Shown here: piece after piece, positions 1 to 8,999 of the stretch | Layout: every line of letters starts with the position of its first letter | Position numbering within the stretch: position 1 is the first letter of the stretch | DNA from: FW021-bin31 sp964478125 | GTDB taxonomy: Bacteria; Bacteroidota; Bacteroidia; Chitinophagales; Chitinophagaceae | Assembly (NCBI GenBank): GCA_964478125.1 | Contig: CAYZGR010000040.1 | Coordinates: forward strand, 1 to 28,152 | Direction: 5' to 3' | DNA: 28,152 bases | Position numbers and translations under genes: made by a program | The notes under the pieces: model-generated | Databases searched by the model: none | The model's input: only the letters and a program-made list of their open reading frames with translations | Told to the model about the DNA's origin: nothing

Positions 1-88
1 GAATTTTATCTACAATACAATGCATCCTAATGCCCCCAATACAATTAAAATAATTTATGATCAAAACAGGCAAATGAATATAGAAATA

Positions 89-2338
89 ATGAAACATTTG
101 GTTTTAATGGCTATTCTATTAACGAATATATTCGTTATGCCTGTGATGGGCCAAGGTCATTTGGGAAATGAGGGATATGATTTAGCTATTATAGATCACA
201 AAGCCGATTCCATCCTTTCTTTAATGACCCTGGAAGAAAAGGCGGGGCAATTGTGTATTTACGGGAGCAATCAAAAAGGATTGAAAGAATTAATACAAAA
301 AGGATGGGTCGGAGGCACCAACGGCATGTTACCGGGAAAAGAAAATGTAAGTACCTATTTAACTCAATTGCAAAAGACCGCCATGCGATCGCGGTTGAAA
401 ATTCCCTTGTTGTTTATGGGAGATGTGATCCATGGGTACCGGACAACTTTCCCCGTTAATATAGCTATGGCCTGTAGCTGGGACACCCTTCTGATCAGAA
501 AGGCAGACAGCGTGGCGGCATTTGAGGCGACTGCGGATGGTATGAACTGGTCTTTCGCCCCTATGGTGGATATCAGTCGGGATCCCCGCTGGGGCAGGGT
601 GGTGGAAGGGGCGGGAGAAGATCCTTTTCTGGCTTCTGCCATTGCTGCGGCACAAGTAAAAGGGTTGCAGGGAGACGATCTGGCAGATCCGCGAACGATG
701 GCGGCTACGGCAAAACATTTTGCCGGATATGGCGCTGTAGAAGCGGGAAGAGATTATAATACCGTAGATATATCCTGGCGTCGGTTTCGTGAGATTTATC
801 TGCCTCCTTTTCGAGCGGCGATCCATGCGGGAGTGGCTTCTATCATGCCGGCATTTATCTCACTTAACGGTATTCCTGCTTCTGAGAATAAACATTTATT
901 AAAGGATATTCTAAGGAAGGAATGTGGTTTTAAAGGATTAGTAGTTTCCGATTATGATGCTATTCCGGAAATGCTCGATCATCGTGTGGCGGCAACAGAT
1001 ACGCAAGCAGTGGAGGAAGCTATATCGGCGGGAATAGATATGGACTTACACAGCGGTACCTATTTTGATATTTTACCGCTACAGGTTAAAGAAAATAAAA
1101 TAAATGAAGCCGTATTAGATGCTGCCGTGAAAAGGGTCCTTATTTTGAAACTCAAATTAGGTCTGTTTGAACATCCTTTCTTGTATGGAAACCAATCGGC
1201 GCAGTACCAGGATACTTTATTAGCCCGGCATCGCGCATTGGCTCGTAAAATGGCACGGGAATCTTTTGTTTTGTTAAAAAATGATGCGGTTGCAGGCGCC
1301 CAAAATAAACTTTTACCCTTATCGAAAGAGATCAAAGACCTGGCCGTAATCGGTCCTCTGGTAAAAGATCAAAAAGAAATATTGGGTCCGGTACATGCGT
1401 TGGGCCGGGCTAAGGAGGCGATCAGCGTTTGGCAGGGGATTCAGGAAGCGGTTTCATCCGGTACCCAATTGCATTATGCGGAAGGAACGGATATTGAAGG
1501 AGGGTCCACGACAGGATTTGCAGAAGCGATTTCCGCTGCAAAACAATCAGATGTAGCGGTGATGGTCATGGGGGAAAGCGCCGGGATGAGCGGCGAAGGA
1601 GACAGTCGTTCCCTGTTGGGTTTACCCGGCAACCAGCTTGATCTGGTAAAAGCGGTAGTAAAAACGGGTAAGCCTGTTGTTGTTTTGCTGATGAACGGGC
1701 GGCCGTTAGCCATCCCCTGGTTGAAGGAGCATGTCCCCGCCATCATGGATATCTGGCTTGCCGGCACTGAAACCGGCCATGCCGTCGCCGATGTGTTATT
1801 CGGAGATTATAATCCCTCCGGAAAGCTGGTTATGACCGTCCCCCGGAATACGGGACAGATCCCCGTTTATTACAATCATCTGAACACGGGCAGACCTTTT
1901 GTAAAAGGGGATAAATATACGACCCGTTACGTGGATATACCGAATACCCCGCTGTATCCTTTCGGTTATGGACTGAGTTATACCCGCTTTACGTATTCGG
2001 CTCCTCAACTGAGTACCGATTCTTTAGGATGGGACAATAAACTAAATATTTCGGTAGAAATTACCAACGATGGGGATCTTAAGGGGACAGAGATCGTACA
2101 ATTGTATATCAGTGATCTGATCGCCAGCATTAGCCCGCCGGTAAAAAAACTGAAAGGTTTTAAAAGGATCAATTTAGCGCCTGGAGAAACTAAGAAAGTT
2201 ACTTTTTCTTTAACCAGGAAAGAGCTGGCTTTTTATAATAAGAACATGGATTTTACTGCCGAGCCCGGAGCATTTGAAGTGTATATAGGAGGAAATTCAG
2301 ATACGGAAAATAAAGCTTCCTTTTGGTTATTAAAATAA
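89..2338 (+). CDS. bglX: Periplasmic glycoside hydrolase family 3 beta-glucosidase (BglX-like)
   Basis: This is a GH3 enzyme that removes non-reducing-end beta-glucosyl (or related) units from oligosaccharides in the periplasm. In-frame ATGs also exist at 20 and 74. I choose 89 because it begins a clean signal peptide (MKHLVLMAILL..., cleavage after VMG). The protein then has the GH3 N-terminal barrel, with the nucleophile Asp in VVSDYD (codon at 950-952). The second GH3 domain contains MSGEGDSRS and LPGNQ, typical of BglX-type enzymes. The C-terminal fibronectin III-like domain contains PLYPFGYGLSYTRF. At about 749 aa it has full family length. It is followed by a convergent lipoprotein gene. 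Family and location are well supported; the exact sugar specificity (cellobiose, sophorose or xyloside) is not. A role downstream of the nearby GH144 enzyme is inference. Confidence 0.93.
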   Translation: MKHLVLMAILLTNIFVMPVMGQGHLGNEGYDLAIIDHKADSILSLMTLEEKAGQLCIYGSNQKGLKELIQKGWVGGTNGMLPGKENVSTYLTQLQKTAMRSRLKIPLLFMGDVIHGYRTTFPVNIAMACSWDTLLIRKADSVAAFEATADGMNWSFAPMVDISRDPRWGRVVEGAGEDPFLASAIAAAQVKGLQGDDLADPRTMAATAKHFAGYGAVEAGRDYNTVDISWRRFREIYLPPFRAAIHAGVASIMPAFISLNGIPASENKHLLKDILRKECGFKGLVVSDYDAIPEMLDHRVAATDTQAVEEAISAGIDMDLHSGTYFDILPLQVKENKINEAVLDAAVKRVLILKLKLGLFEHPFLYGNQSAQYQDTLLARHRALARKMARESFVLLKNDAVAGAQNKLLPLSKEIKDLAVIGPLVKDQKEILGPVHALGRAKEAISVWQGIQEAVSSGTQLHYAEGTDIEGGSTTGFAEAISAAKQSDVAVMVMGESAGMSGEGDSRSLLGLPGNQLDLVKAVVKTGKPVVVLLMNGRPLAIPWLKEHVPAIMDIWLAGTETGHAVADVLFGDYNPSGKLVMTVPRNTGQIPVYYNHLNTGRPFVKGDKYTTRYVDIPNTPLYPFGYGLSYTRFTYSAPQLSTDSLGWDNKLNISVEITNDGDLKGTEIVQLYISDLIASISPPVKKLKGFKRINLAPGETKKVTFSLTRKELAFYNKNMDFTAEPGAFEVYIGGNSDTENKASFWLLK

Positions 2339-2494
2339 ATAAAATAAGTTCTTTGATATGAGGGTATGGGAATAAGGAAAGAAACGGATTATTAAAACAG
2401 TGTACTTTGGCGAAAGAATGCGGGTGGGGATTTTACCCCAAGGAATATAGGGAAAATTACAACGGAGTCTGTATAAAATACTTGTACGCAACAC
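2339..2494. other. Convergent intergenic gap after the GH3 gene
   Basis: This 156-nt spacer lies between the 3' ends of the GH3 gene and the leftward lipoprotein gene. It contains a short perfect hairpin (TGGGG-ATTTTA-CCCCA, near 2426-2441), but no adjacent T-tract, so I do not call it an intrinsic terminator. No open frame of interest was seen. Confidence 0.4.
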
Positions 2495-3034
2495 CTATTT
2501 AACCCGGATGTATTTCATCTCCATATAGGGGATATTTAAAGTATCCTTAAGGAATAAAGTATCTTCCACTTCCGTATATTGGAAAATCCCTACGGTATCT
2601 CTAACAAGTGTATGCCGGATTTCTGATTCTTTTTCATTGTAATTGATAAAAATAATTTTGCTGCTGCCGGTTGAAGTAAAGATAACGGGAGAACTGATGT
2701 CTAAGTCTGTTATAGATACTCCTCCTATAGAATCTAAATCAGTTCCCAAGTTTGTAGAACGATATTGATACGCTCCATACATTCCTTCAAGATTGTTATT
2801 GGTAGCATTTACAATGGGATTTAAGCGTAAAGTCAGTGTATCGCCATCGGATAGTTTTTCCCAATGAGAAGATCCGATTTTTTGGGCCGCTTCTTTCCAA
2901 ATCATCTTTTTTGAGAAAGGAGGAGGCTCGGGAGGAATAGTGGTAGCTAATGAAGTATCTTTTAAACAAGCAGGTACTGCAAATAGTATAAAAAGCAGGG
3001 CTGTCCCTGATAGAAGTGTAGTATGTTTCATCAT
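2495..3034 (-). CDS. Hypothetical lipoprotein of unknown function
   Basis: I do not recognise this 179-aa protein. It starts with a hydrophobic signal sequence ending in a lipobox-like VPAC, so Cys23 is probably lipidated. A Pro-rich linker (TTIPPEPPPF) and a soluble domain of about 140 residues follow. The mature part is rich in Thr, Ser and Asp with alternating hydrophobic stretches (VIFTSTGSSKIIFINY), suggesting a beta-rich fold. It stands alone, convergent with the GH3 gene and divergent from the GH43 unit. The C-terminal TLNIPYMEMKYIRVK resembles the last strand of small beta-sandwich or lipocalin-like lipoproteins, but this is not a firm assignment. Its base composition is more AT-rich than its neighbours. 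Confidence 0.75.
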   Translation of the reverse strand: MMKHTTLLSGTALLFILFAVPACLKDTSLATTIPPEPPPFSKKMIWKEAAQKIGSSHWEKLSDGDTLTLRLNPIVNATNNNLEGMYGAYQYRSTNLGTDLDSIGGVSITDLDISSPVIFTSTGSSKIIFINYNEKESEIRHTLVRDTVGIFQYTEVEDTLFLKDTLNIPYMEMKYIRVK

Positions 3035-3202
3035 GTTACACTTTGTTATGCATTAATATAATCGTATTTTGTCACAATATACGGATAATATTTCTTATTT
3101 CACCTTAATTGGTTTATGATCAGTGAAAATCTGCTCCGGCAGTGTCATCAGCGTTCTATAAAAAGAAATCATACCCCCAGTCAAAGCTATAAAACAAAAA
3201 AT

Positions 3203-4933
3203 ATGAGAATAAAACATCTTATCTTATTTTGTGGTATGCTATTTTGTTGCATTTTTACAGCCATTGCGCAGGATATGCAAAGGAGTACTTATTGTAATCC
3301 CATTAACATCGATTATACTTATATGATCTTTAATGCCAATAAAGGTCTGTCTTACCGCTCCGGGGCCGATCCGGCGGTAGTGAAGTTCAGAAATGAATAC
3401 TATATGTTCGTTACCCGTTCCATGGGATATTGGCATTCTACGGATCTGACCCACTGGCATTTTATCGAGCCGGAAAAATGGTATTTTCAGGGATCCAATG
3501 CACCTGCTGCATGGAATTATAAAGATTCGGTGTTGTATGCGGCCGGTGATCCCTCCGGTAATATGAGTATTTTATATACGGATGATCCCCAAAAAGGCGA
3601 CTGGACAGCGACGCCCTCCATCATCACAAACTTGCAGGATCCCGATCTCTTTATCGATGATGACGGGCAGGCTTATATGTACTGGGGTTCTTCTAATAAA
3701 TTTCCTGTTCGCGTAAAAAAATTGGACAGGGATAAGCGCTTTACGCCGTCGGAAAAAACGGATACGTTGTTTAATCTGGCGGAGGACAAACACGGTTGGG
3801 AACGCTTTGGTGAAAACAACTCGGACACGGTATTGGGCGGATATATTGAAGGCCCCTGGATGACAAAATACAATGGGAGATATTATTTGCAATATGCTGC
3901 TCCGGGTACGGAGTTTAATGTATATGCGGACGGTGTTTATATAGGAGATACGCCTACGGGTCCTTTTCATTATGCTCCCAATAACCCCATTTCTTTTAAG
4001 CCCGGAGGATTTATTAATGGTGCTGGGCATGGTAGCACGGTAAAAGGTCCTGCCGGTCGGTATTGGCATTTTACGACCATGGCGGTAGGGGTACATATCG
4101 GATGGGAGCGACGGATCGGCATGTTTCCCACCTATTTTGATAAAGACGGCCTGATGTATTGTAATACCTATTTTGGAGATTACCCGCATTATGCTCCTAA
4201 CGTTTCTCAAAAAGAAGGCGCCTTTACCGGCTGGATGCTGTTATCGTATAAAAAGCCTGTTAAGGTATCTTCCACACTGAAAGATTATTCACCTAATAAT
4301 ATAGTTGATGAAAACATAAAAACCTTTTGGGTAGCCCGGGAGAACGATGATAAACAGTGGGTGGAAATTGATCTGGGAAAACCGGTGAGGATCTTTGCAA
4401 TTCAGGTAAATTATAATGACTATCATTCGGACTTGTATGGAAAGATTCAGGATCTCCATTATCGTTATGTTATGGAGGGATCAACCGATGGAAAAACCTG
4501 GGATACGCTGGTAAACAGAAGCAACAGTTTTAGAGACACGCCGAACGACTACACAGAGCTTTCTATTCCGGAAACTGCCCGGTATGTTCGTTATAAAAAT
4601 ATTCATGTGCCTACCCCTTATCTTTCTCTTGCGGATATACGGGTCTTTGGAAAAGGGGAAGGGAAGGCGCCCCGTAAGGTAACCGGTTTTGAAGTAAACC
4701 GCCATCCTGACCGGCGGGATGCCACCCTTCACTGGAATAAGCAGGAAAATTGTCAGGGATATAATATCTTGTGGGGTATCGCGCCGGATAAATTATATGA
4801 ATCCTGGATGGTTTATGATAAGAACAGCCTGGATATGCGATGTCTGAGCACGGATCAGACTTATTATTTCGCTATAGAGGCGTTTAATGAAAATGGAGTA
4901 GGGGTGCGTAGCAAAGCGGTAAAAATAGAATAA
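3203..4933 (+). CDS. Secreted glycoside hydrolase family 43 protein with discoidin-like and Fn3-like C-terminal domains
   Basis: This GH43-clan five-bladed propeller enzyme probably removes arabinofuranosyl, xylosyl or galactosyl units. An upstream in-frame ATG exists at 3116. I choose 3203 because it starts a signal peptide (MRIKHLILFCGML..., cleavage after AIAQ). Counting from there, the three GH43 acids are visible: general base Asp56 in SGADPAV, the pKa-modulating Asp146 in LQDPDLF, and general acid Glu216 in YIEGPW. After about residue 350 comes a discoidin/F5-8C-type domain (VKVSSTLKDYSPNNIVDENIKT; WVEIDLGKPV), likely carbohydrate binding. A fibronectin-III-like end (VTGFEVNRHPDRRDATLHW) follows. 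It is 43 nt upstream of the sulfatase and is probably its operon leader. Family assignment is firm; subfamily and substrate are not. Confidence 0.9.
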   Translation: MRIKHLILFCGMLFCCIFTAIAQDMQRSTYCNPINIDYTYMIFNANKGLSYRSGADPAVVKFRNEYYMFVTRSMGYWHSTDLTHWHFIEPEKWYFQGSNAPAAWNYKDSVLYAAGDPSGNMSILYTDDPQKGDWTATPSIITNLQDPDLFIDDDGQAYMYWGSSNKFPVRVKKLDRDKRFTPSEKTDTLFNLAEDKHGWERFGENNSDTVLGGYIEGPWMTKYNGRYYLQYAAPGTEFNVYADGVYIGDTPTGPFHYAPNNPISFKPGGFINGAGHGSTVKGPAGRYWHFTTMAVGVHIGWERRIGMFPTYFDKDGLMYCNTYFGDYPHYAPNVSQKEGAFTGWMLLSYKKPVKVSSTLKDYSPNNIVDENIKTFWVARENDDKQWVEIDLGKPVRIFAIQVNYNDYHSDLYGKIQDLHYRYVMEGSTDGKTWDTLVNRSNSFRDTPNDYTELSIPETARYVRYKNIHVPTPYLSLADIRVFGKGEGKAPRKVTGFEVNRHPDRRDATLHWNKQENCQGYNILWGIAPDKLYESWMVYDKNSLDMRCLSTDQTYYFAIEAFNENGVGVRSKAVKIE

Positions 4934-4975
4934 ATACCTATTGATCCTAAAAATCAGACCTTAAAATTAAATATT

Positions 4976-6586
4976 ATGGAAAAAAACGGAAGACAAAAGA
5001 ACATCACAAGGAAAGATGCTTTGAAACGTATGGGGGGATTGGCGCTCGGATTACCCCTGGCTTCTTCAGCGATCACCAACCTCTCCTTTTCGAGAACAAG
5101 ACAGGCCCCCCACATCATCGTACCTAAAAAGAAAATAAAAGGTAAGCCAAATCTTTTGTTTATTACGACGGAGGGAGTGCCGTTAAGGGTGTTAAGCTGT
5201 TATGGCAGCCGGTTGATGCCGACTCCCAATATCGACAGGATCGCCAACGAGGGGATGCAGTTTAACAATTCTTTTTGTAACAATGCCCTCTGTGCCCCGA
5301 GCCGGGCCACCTTGCTCACCGGCAAATATAACCACCTGGCCGGTTCTGCCTCCAACGGGTACAATGCAGATCCAACAAAGCCTTATGCCTTCTTTGATCC
5401 CACACAACAGACTTTTCCAAAACTGCTGAAAAAAGCGGGTTACAAAACCGGTATAGTGGGCAAGTGGCATATGAAAAAAGCCAAGGGAGAGACCGCTAAT
5501 CCGGCTGAAGCGGGCTTTGACTATTTTTCCTTTAAAACCGGAGCCGGAGGCCCTTATTATAATGAAAAGGGATTTATAGAAAATCCCTCCCTGGGCAGCA
5601 AGGAGATGGTGCATCGAAGCCGCCCGGGTTATATTACCGATACTTTTACCGAACTCGCCATTGAAGGGATGAAAAAGTTAAAGGAGCCTTTTTGCATGGC
5701 CATGCAGTTTTTCAGCGCTCACCGTCCCTTTGATCCGCCGCACAAATACGAACATATTTTTGATGATGTGCATTTTCCCGAGCCGGGAACCTTTTGGGAT
5801 GATTATAAAGACCGCAGCTCTGTGGCTCGCGATGCACATATGCGTCTTGCCGATATGAAGGATTTTGATCCCCCGGAACATTATACCAAAAGACAACTCC
5901 GGCAATGGAATTACCAGCAACTGATGCGCCATTTCCTGGGAACCCTGAAATCTCAGGACGATAATGTAGGGCGGCTGCTGGATTATCTGGATGAGGCCGG
6001 CCTGGCTGATAATACCATCGTGGTATTTACCGGAGACCATGGTTTTTTCCTGGGAGAACACGGTTGGTTTGATAAGCGGTTTATGTACGAGGAGGCTCTG
6101 CGCGTGCCCTGGTTGATCCGCTTTCCCGGCCGGATAAAACCGGGAAGTAAGACCGATGCCTGGGTGCAGAGCATTGACAATGCTCCTACGATCATGGATA
6201 TGTTGGGGCTGCCCATTCCGGAAGATATGCAGGGGCGGAGCCTGATGCCGGTATTGGAAGGGAATACGCCGAAGGATTGGCCCAGATCCATGTATTATCA
6301 TTATTATGAAGAAGGACCGCCCCATTTCGTGTTGCCCAATTATGGTATTCGCACGGAACGCTATAAATTGATTTATTATTATACCGTGAACCAATGGGAA
6401 CTGTTTGATCTGGAGAGAGATCCGGATGAGATGGAGAGCCTGTTTTATGAAAGAGGCATGCAGGTGAAACCGGGATATGAAGATGTTTTGAAAGATTTGC
6501 TGCAACAACTAAAAGGCCTGAGACAAAAGTATAAGGATAATACCGGCAAACCCGTCAAGTTTTGGCCGCGAAATGCTTATAATTAG
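4976..6586 (+). CDS. Family S1 formylglycine-type sulfatase
   Basis: This is an arylsulfatase-fold enzyme that hydrolyses sulfate esters, probably on a glycan. The FGE/anSME recognition motif CAPSRATLLTG is intact, with Cys106 the residue converted to formylglycine. GDHGFFLGEHG (Asp354, His355) and the active-site-like SAHRPF are present. Its N-terminus (RKDALKRMGGLALGLPLASS) resembles an export signal, perhaps Tat-like but without twin arginines. Oddly, the N-terminal metal-binding segment reads FITTEGVPLRVLSCYGS, with Glu66-Gly67 where most S1 sulfatases have Asp-Asp or Asp-Gln. The C-terminal NYGIRTERYKLIYY and WELFDLERDPDEM are standard. It lies between GH43 and GH144, and its TAG stop is immediately followed by the GH144 ATG. 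An active sulfatase is likely but not certain given the altered metal motif. Confidence 0.9.
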   Translation: MEKNGRQKNITRKDALKRMGGLALGLPLASSAITNLSFSRTRQAPHIIVPKKKIKGKPNLLFITTEGVPLRVLSCYGSRLMPTPNIDRIANEGMQFNNSFCNNALCAPSRATLLTGKYNHLAGSASNGYNADPTKPYAFFDPTQQTFPKLLKKAGYKTGIVGKWHMKKAKGETANPAEAGFDYFSFKTGAGGPYYNEKGFIENPSLGSKEMVHRSRPGYITDTFTELAIEGMKKLKEPFCMAMQFFSAHRPFDPPHKYEHIFDDVHFPEPGTFWDDYKDRSSVARDAHMRLADMKDFDPPEHYTKRQLRQWNYQQLMRHFLGTLKSQDDNVGRLLDYLDEAGLADNTIVVFTGDHGFFLGEHGWFDKRFMYEEALRVPWLIRFPGRIKPGSKTDAWVQSIDNAPTIMDMLGLPIPEDMQGRSLMPVLEGNTPKDWPRSMYYHYYEEGPPHFVLPNYGIRTERYKLIYYYTVNQWELFDLERDPDEMESLFYERGMQVKPGYEDVLKDLLQQLKGLRQKYKDNTGKPVKFWPRNAYN

Positions 6587-7951
6587 ATGAGAAATAAATT
6601 AATTTATCTTGTGGTTCCGGGTTTCCTTTTTTTTATGGCTTCCTGTTATCCCGGATCCGAAAACCGCGGAGATCACACCGATTCCTCAACCCGTAAACTA
6701 TCGGATGAGGCATTGCTGGATACGGTGCAGCATGCGGCTTTTCGTTATTTCTGGGAGGGAGCCGAACCCCATAGTGGGATGGCCCCGGAAAGAATAAACA
6801 TGAATGGCATATATCCTCAAGACGATAAAGAAGTCGTTGCCATCGGGGGAAGCGGTTTTGGATTGATGGCTATACTTGCAGGAATAAAAAGGGATTATAT
6901 CTCGCGGCAACAAGGATTGGAAAGAATAGAAAAGATGGTTACTTTTCTTGAACGGGCCGATCGTTTTCACGGAGTGTGGCCACACTGGCTCTACGGTTCT
7001 ACGGGAACAGTGAAACCGTTCAGCAAAAAAGATGATGGAGGAGATCTGGTAGAAACCGCTTTTCTTATACAAGGGTTGTTATGTGTCAGACAGTATTTTC
7101 AGTCGGGTAGTGAAGCGGAAAAATCCCTGGCCGCACGTGTCGATTCCTTATGGAGGGGGGTAGACTGGCAATATTACACACGGGGGCGACAGGTCCTGTA
7201 TTGGCATTGGAGTCCGGATTATGGCTGGCAGATGAATTTTCCCATTCATGGATATAACGAGTGCCTGATTACATACATCCTTGCTGCAAGTTCTCCTACA
7301 CATGGCATATCTGCCTCCGTTTATCATCAGGGCTGGGCAGAGAATGGTAAGATAAGATCTGTTTCGGTCCACTATGGCGATACGCTGCAGCTGTTTCGCC
7401 AGGGTAGGGCCGCCCTGGGCGGTCCCTTGTTTTGGGCGCAGTATTCCTATCTGGGCCTTGCCCCCAAAGGACTAAAAGACCGGTATGCCGATTATTGGCG
7501 GGAAAACCGGGATCAAACGCTGATCAATTATACCTGGTGTGTAAAGAATCCTTTGCACTATAAAGGATACGGTCCCGACAACTGGGGGCTGACGGCCAGC
7601 TATTCGGTAAAGGGTTATGCCGCACATGCACCGGGAAAACAGACCGACCTGGGCGTTATTTCGCCGACGGCAGCTATTTCTTCCATTCCTTATACGCCGG
7701 AAAAATCTATGCGGGCCATTCGGCATTGGTATGAGGATATGAAAGCCAGATTATGGGGTCCCTATGGTTTCTATGATGCTTTCAGCGAGACAGACGACTG
7801 GTATCCCCAAAAGTATCTGGCTATTGATCAGGGACCACAGGTGGTCATGATCGAGAACTACCGCAGTGGGATGTTATGGAAACTGTTCATGAGCTGTCCG
7901 GAAGTGCGGGAGGGTTTAAAGAAATTGGGGTTTGAGAGCCCGTTCTTTTAA
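6587..7951 (+). CDS. GH144/glycoamylase-family lipoprotein (putative endo-beta-1,2-glucanase)
   Basis: This protein matches the 'glycoamylase' family whose characterised members (GH144, for example from Chitinophaga pinensis) are endo-beta-1,2-glucanases releasing sophorose. The N-terminus is a lipoprotein signal with lipobox MASC (Cys20), so it is probably anchored in the outer membrane. Family signatures are FRYFWEGAEPHSGMAPER, IGGSGFGLMAI, ADRFHGVWPHWL and GGDLVETAFLIQGLL. The last holds Asp153 and Glu156, matching the D-x-x-E pair implicated in GH144 catalysis. At 454 aa it has family length. Its ATG directly follows the sulfatase TAG with no gap, implying translational coupling. The GH3 enzyme at 89-2338 could cleave the released disaccharides, but that link is inference. 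Other specificities within the (alpha/alpha)6 fold remain possible. Confidence 0.87.
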   Translation: MRNKLIYLVVPGFLFFMASCYPGSENRGDHTDSSTRKLSDEALLDTVQHAAFRYFWEGAEPHSGMAPERINMNGIYPQDDKEVVAIGGSGFGLMAILAGIKRDYISRQQGLERIEKMVTFLERADRFHGVWPHWLYGSTGTVKPFSKKDDGGDLVETAFLIQGLLCVRQYFQSGSEAEKSLAARVDSLWRGVDWQYYTRGRQVLYWHWSPDYGWQMNFPIHGYNECLITYILAASSPTHGISASVYHQGWAENGKIRSVSVHYGDTLQLFRQGRAALGGPLFWAQYSYLGLAPKGLKDRYADYWRENRDQTLINYTWCVKNPLHYKGYGPDNWGLTASYSVKGYAAHAPGKQTDLGVISPTAAISSIPYTPEKSMRAIRHWYEDMKARLWGPYGFYDAFSETDDWYPQKYLAIDQGPQVVMIENYRSGMLWKLFMSCPEVREGLKKLGFESPFF

Positions 7952-7952
7952 A

Positions 7953-7982
7953 TTGTTTTTTTAATAAAAAAACATATTTTTG
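7953..7982 (+). promoter_or_regulatory. Bacteroidota-type promoter for tRNA-Ala
   Basis: The -33 element TTG (7953-7955) and the -7 element TATTTTTG (7975-7982) are separated by 19 nt. This matches the Bacteroidota consensus (TTTG, then 17-20 nt, then TAnnTTTG). It lies just after the GH144 stop and about 50 nt before the tRNA, and could also serve the downstream hydrolase gene. Confidence 0.7.
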
Positions 7983-8032
7983 CAACCCCTTGGCGAACAA
8001 GGACACCCTTTCGATAAAATTTCGGGGAAATA

Positions 8033-8109
8033 GGGGGTTTAGCTCAGTTGGCTAGAGCGTTACGCTGGCAGCGTAAAGGTCACCGGTTCGAGCCCGGTAA
8101 CCTCCACCA
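8033..8109 (+). tRNA. tRNA-Ala (anticodon GGC)
   Basis: The 77-nt sequence folds into a complete cloverleaf. The acceptor stem GGGGGTT pairs with AACCTCC and includes the G3:U70 wobble that marks alanine tRNAs. The D-stem is GCTC/GAGC. The anticodon stem TTACG/CGTAA has the loop CTGGCAG, giving anticodon GGC (8067-8069). The T-stem is ACCGG/CCGGT with loop TTCGAGC. The discriminator base is A, and the 3' CCA is encoded (8107-8109). Confidence 0.97.
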
Positions 8110-8156
8110 TTTTCTTGCGCGGAGAATGCAGTCCCGGATCCTAAATCATTCTATTC

Positions 8157-8768
8157 ATGAAAATATTTTGTGTGGGAAGAAATTATGTGGCACATGCAAA
8201 AGAGCTCCATAATGAAGTTCCCACCCAACCGGTCGTTTTCATGAAACCCAAAAATGCCCTGCTCCGGCCGGGAGAATACTTTTATTATCCCTCTTTTACC
8301 AGGGAATTGCATTATGAATGTGAGCTTGTATTACAAATGGCTGAAAACGGGAAGCACATTCAAACAAAATATGCTTCCCGGTATTATGATAAGATTGGCC
8401 TGGGCATTGATTTTACTGCGAGGGATATACAAAATCAATTAAAAAAAGCAGGTCATCCCTGGGAAATCGCCAAGGCATTTGACCAGTCTGCCGTTATGGG
8501 AAAATTAATTTCCATAAGCAGAATAGAAGATCCTTTGGATATTCATTTTCATTTGTTAAAGAATGGAAGTGTGGTTCAAAACGGCCATGCGGCGAACATG
8601 ATCTTTTCCTTCGATGAAATAATCGCTTATCTCTCCAGATATTTTACGCTTAATATTGGCGACCTGATCTATACGGGAACTCCGGCAGGCGTGGGACCGG
8701 TAAAAATTGGCGATTATCTGGAAGGATTCTTAGAAGGGGAGAAAATGTTTGAGGTGGAAATTAAATAG
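8157..8768 (+). CDS. Fumarylacetoacetate hydrolase (FAH) family protein
   Basis: This 203-aa protein has the compact length of YcgM/FAHD1-type hydrolases. These cytosolic, Mg-dependent enzymes act on acylpyruvates, oxaloacetate or related 2-oxo acids. It shows the family start IFCVGRNYVAHAKEL and the metal-binding acidic cluster (HYECELVLQM plus IDFTARD). It also has KAFDQSAVMGK and the C-terminal IYTGTPAGVGPVKIGD. The ATG at 8157 is the natural start because the fold begins immediately. It lies 47 nt downstream of tRNA-Ala with no obvious promoter of its own, so co-transcription from the tRNA promoter is possible. The exact substrate cannot be told from sequence. Confidence 0.9.
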   Translation: MKIFCVGRNYVAHAKELHNEVPTQPVVFMKPKNALLRPGEYFYYPSFTRELHYECELVLQMAENGKHIQTKYASRYYDKIGLGIDFTARDIQNQLKKAGHPWEIAKAFDQSAVMGKLISISRIEDPLDIHFHLLKNGSVVQNGHAANMIFSFDEIIAYLSRYFTLNIGDLIYTGTPAGVGPVKIGDYLEGFLEGEKMFEVEIK

Positions 8769-8790
8769 TGAAGGAGATTTATCGGTTTGC

Positions 8791-8837
8791 CTGCCATTGG
8801 GAGTAAATCATTCATTTGTATAAGCTGTCATTGGGAG
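8791..8837 (+). repeat. Short imperfect direct repeat
   Basis: CTGCCATTGGGAG (8791-8803) and CTGTCATTGGGAG (8825-8837) differ at one base. Part of the motif recurs inverted just past the MITE-like element (CCAATGAGACGG near 8998-9009). They look like degenerate interspersed-repeat sequence rather than coding DNA. Confidence 0.35.
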
Positions 8838-8872
8838 ACGTAGCATGATCGCGATGGGGATAAAATATAATC

Positions 8873-8999
8873 GGGGCTGTCTAAAAAGCCGTCCTTACGG
8901 CAGTGAAGTAACCTTAACATATACATTATGTGTTTATTATGGGATAACTCGGTCGTTCCTCCTTCGCCATGATGTTGAGATGACTTTTTAGACGGTTCC
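8873..8999. repeat. MITE-like element with terminal inverted repeats
   Basis: The left end GGGGCTGTCTAAAAAG (8873-8888) and the reverse complement of the right end (8984-8999, GGAACCGTCTAAAAAG) agree at 13 of 16 positions. They enclose about 95 bp without a plausible gene. Ends of the form GGCTGTCTAAAAAG are common on insertion sequences and miniature elements in Bacteroidota, so this is probably a decayed non-autonomous element. It sits between the convergent FAH and TonB receptor genes. No clear target-site duplication was found. Confidence 0.45.

Noticed and set aside
5678..6508. A 276-codon leftward frame antisense to the sulfatase gene
   Set aside because: It is low-complexity, His/Ile-rich and lacks any family signature. 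It is a mirror of the sulfatase codons, whose protein is clearly real.
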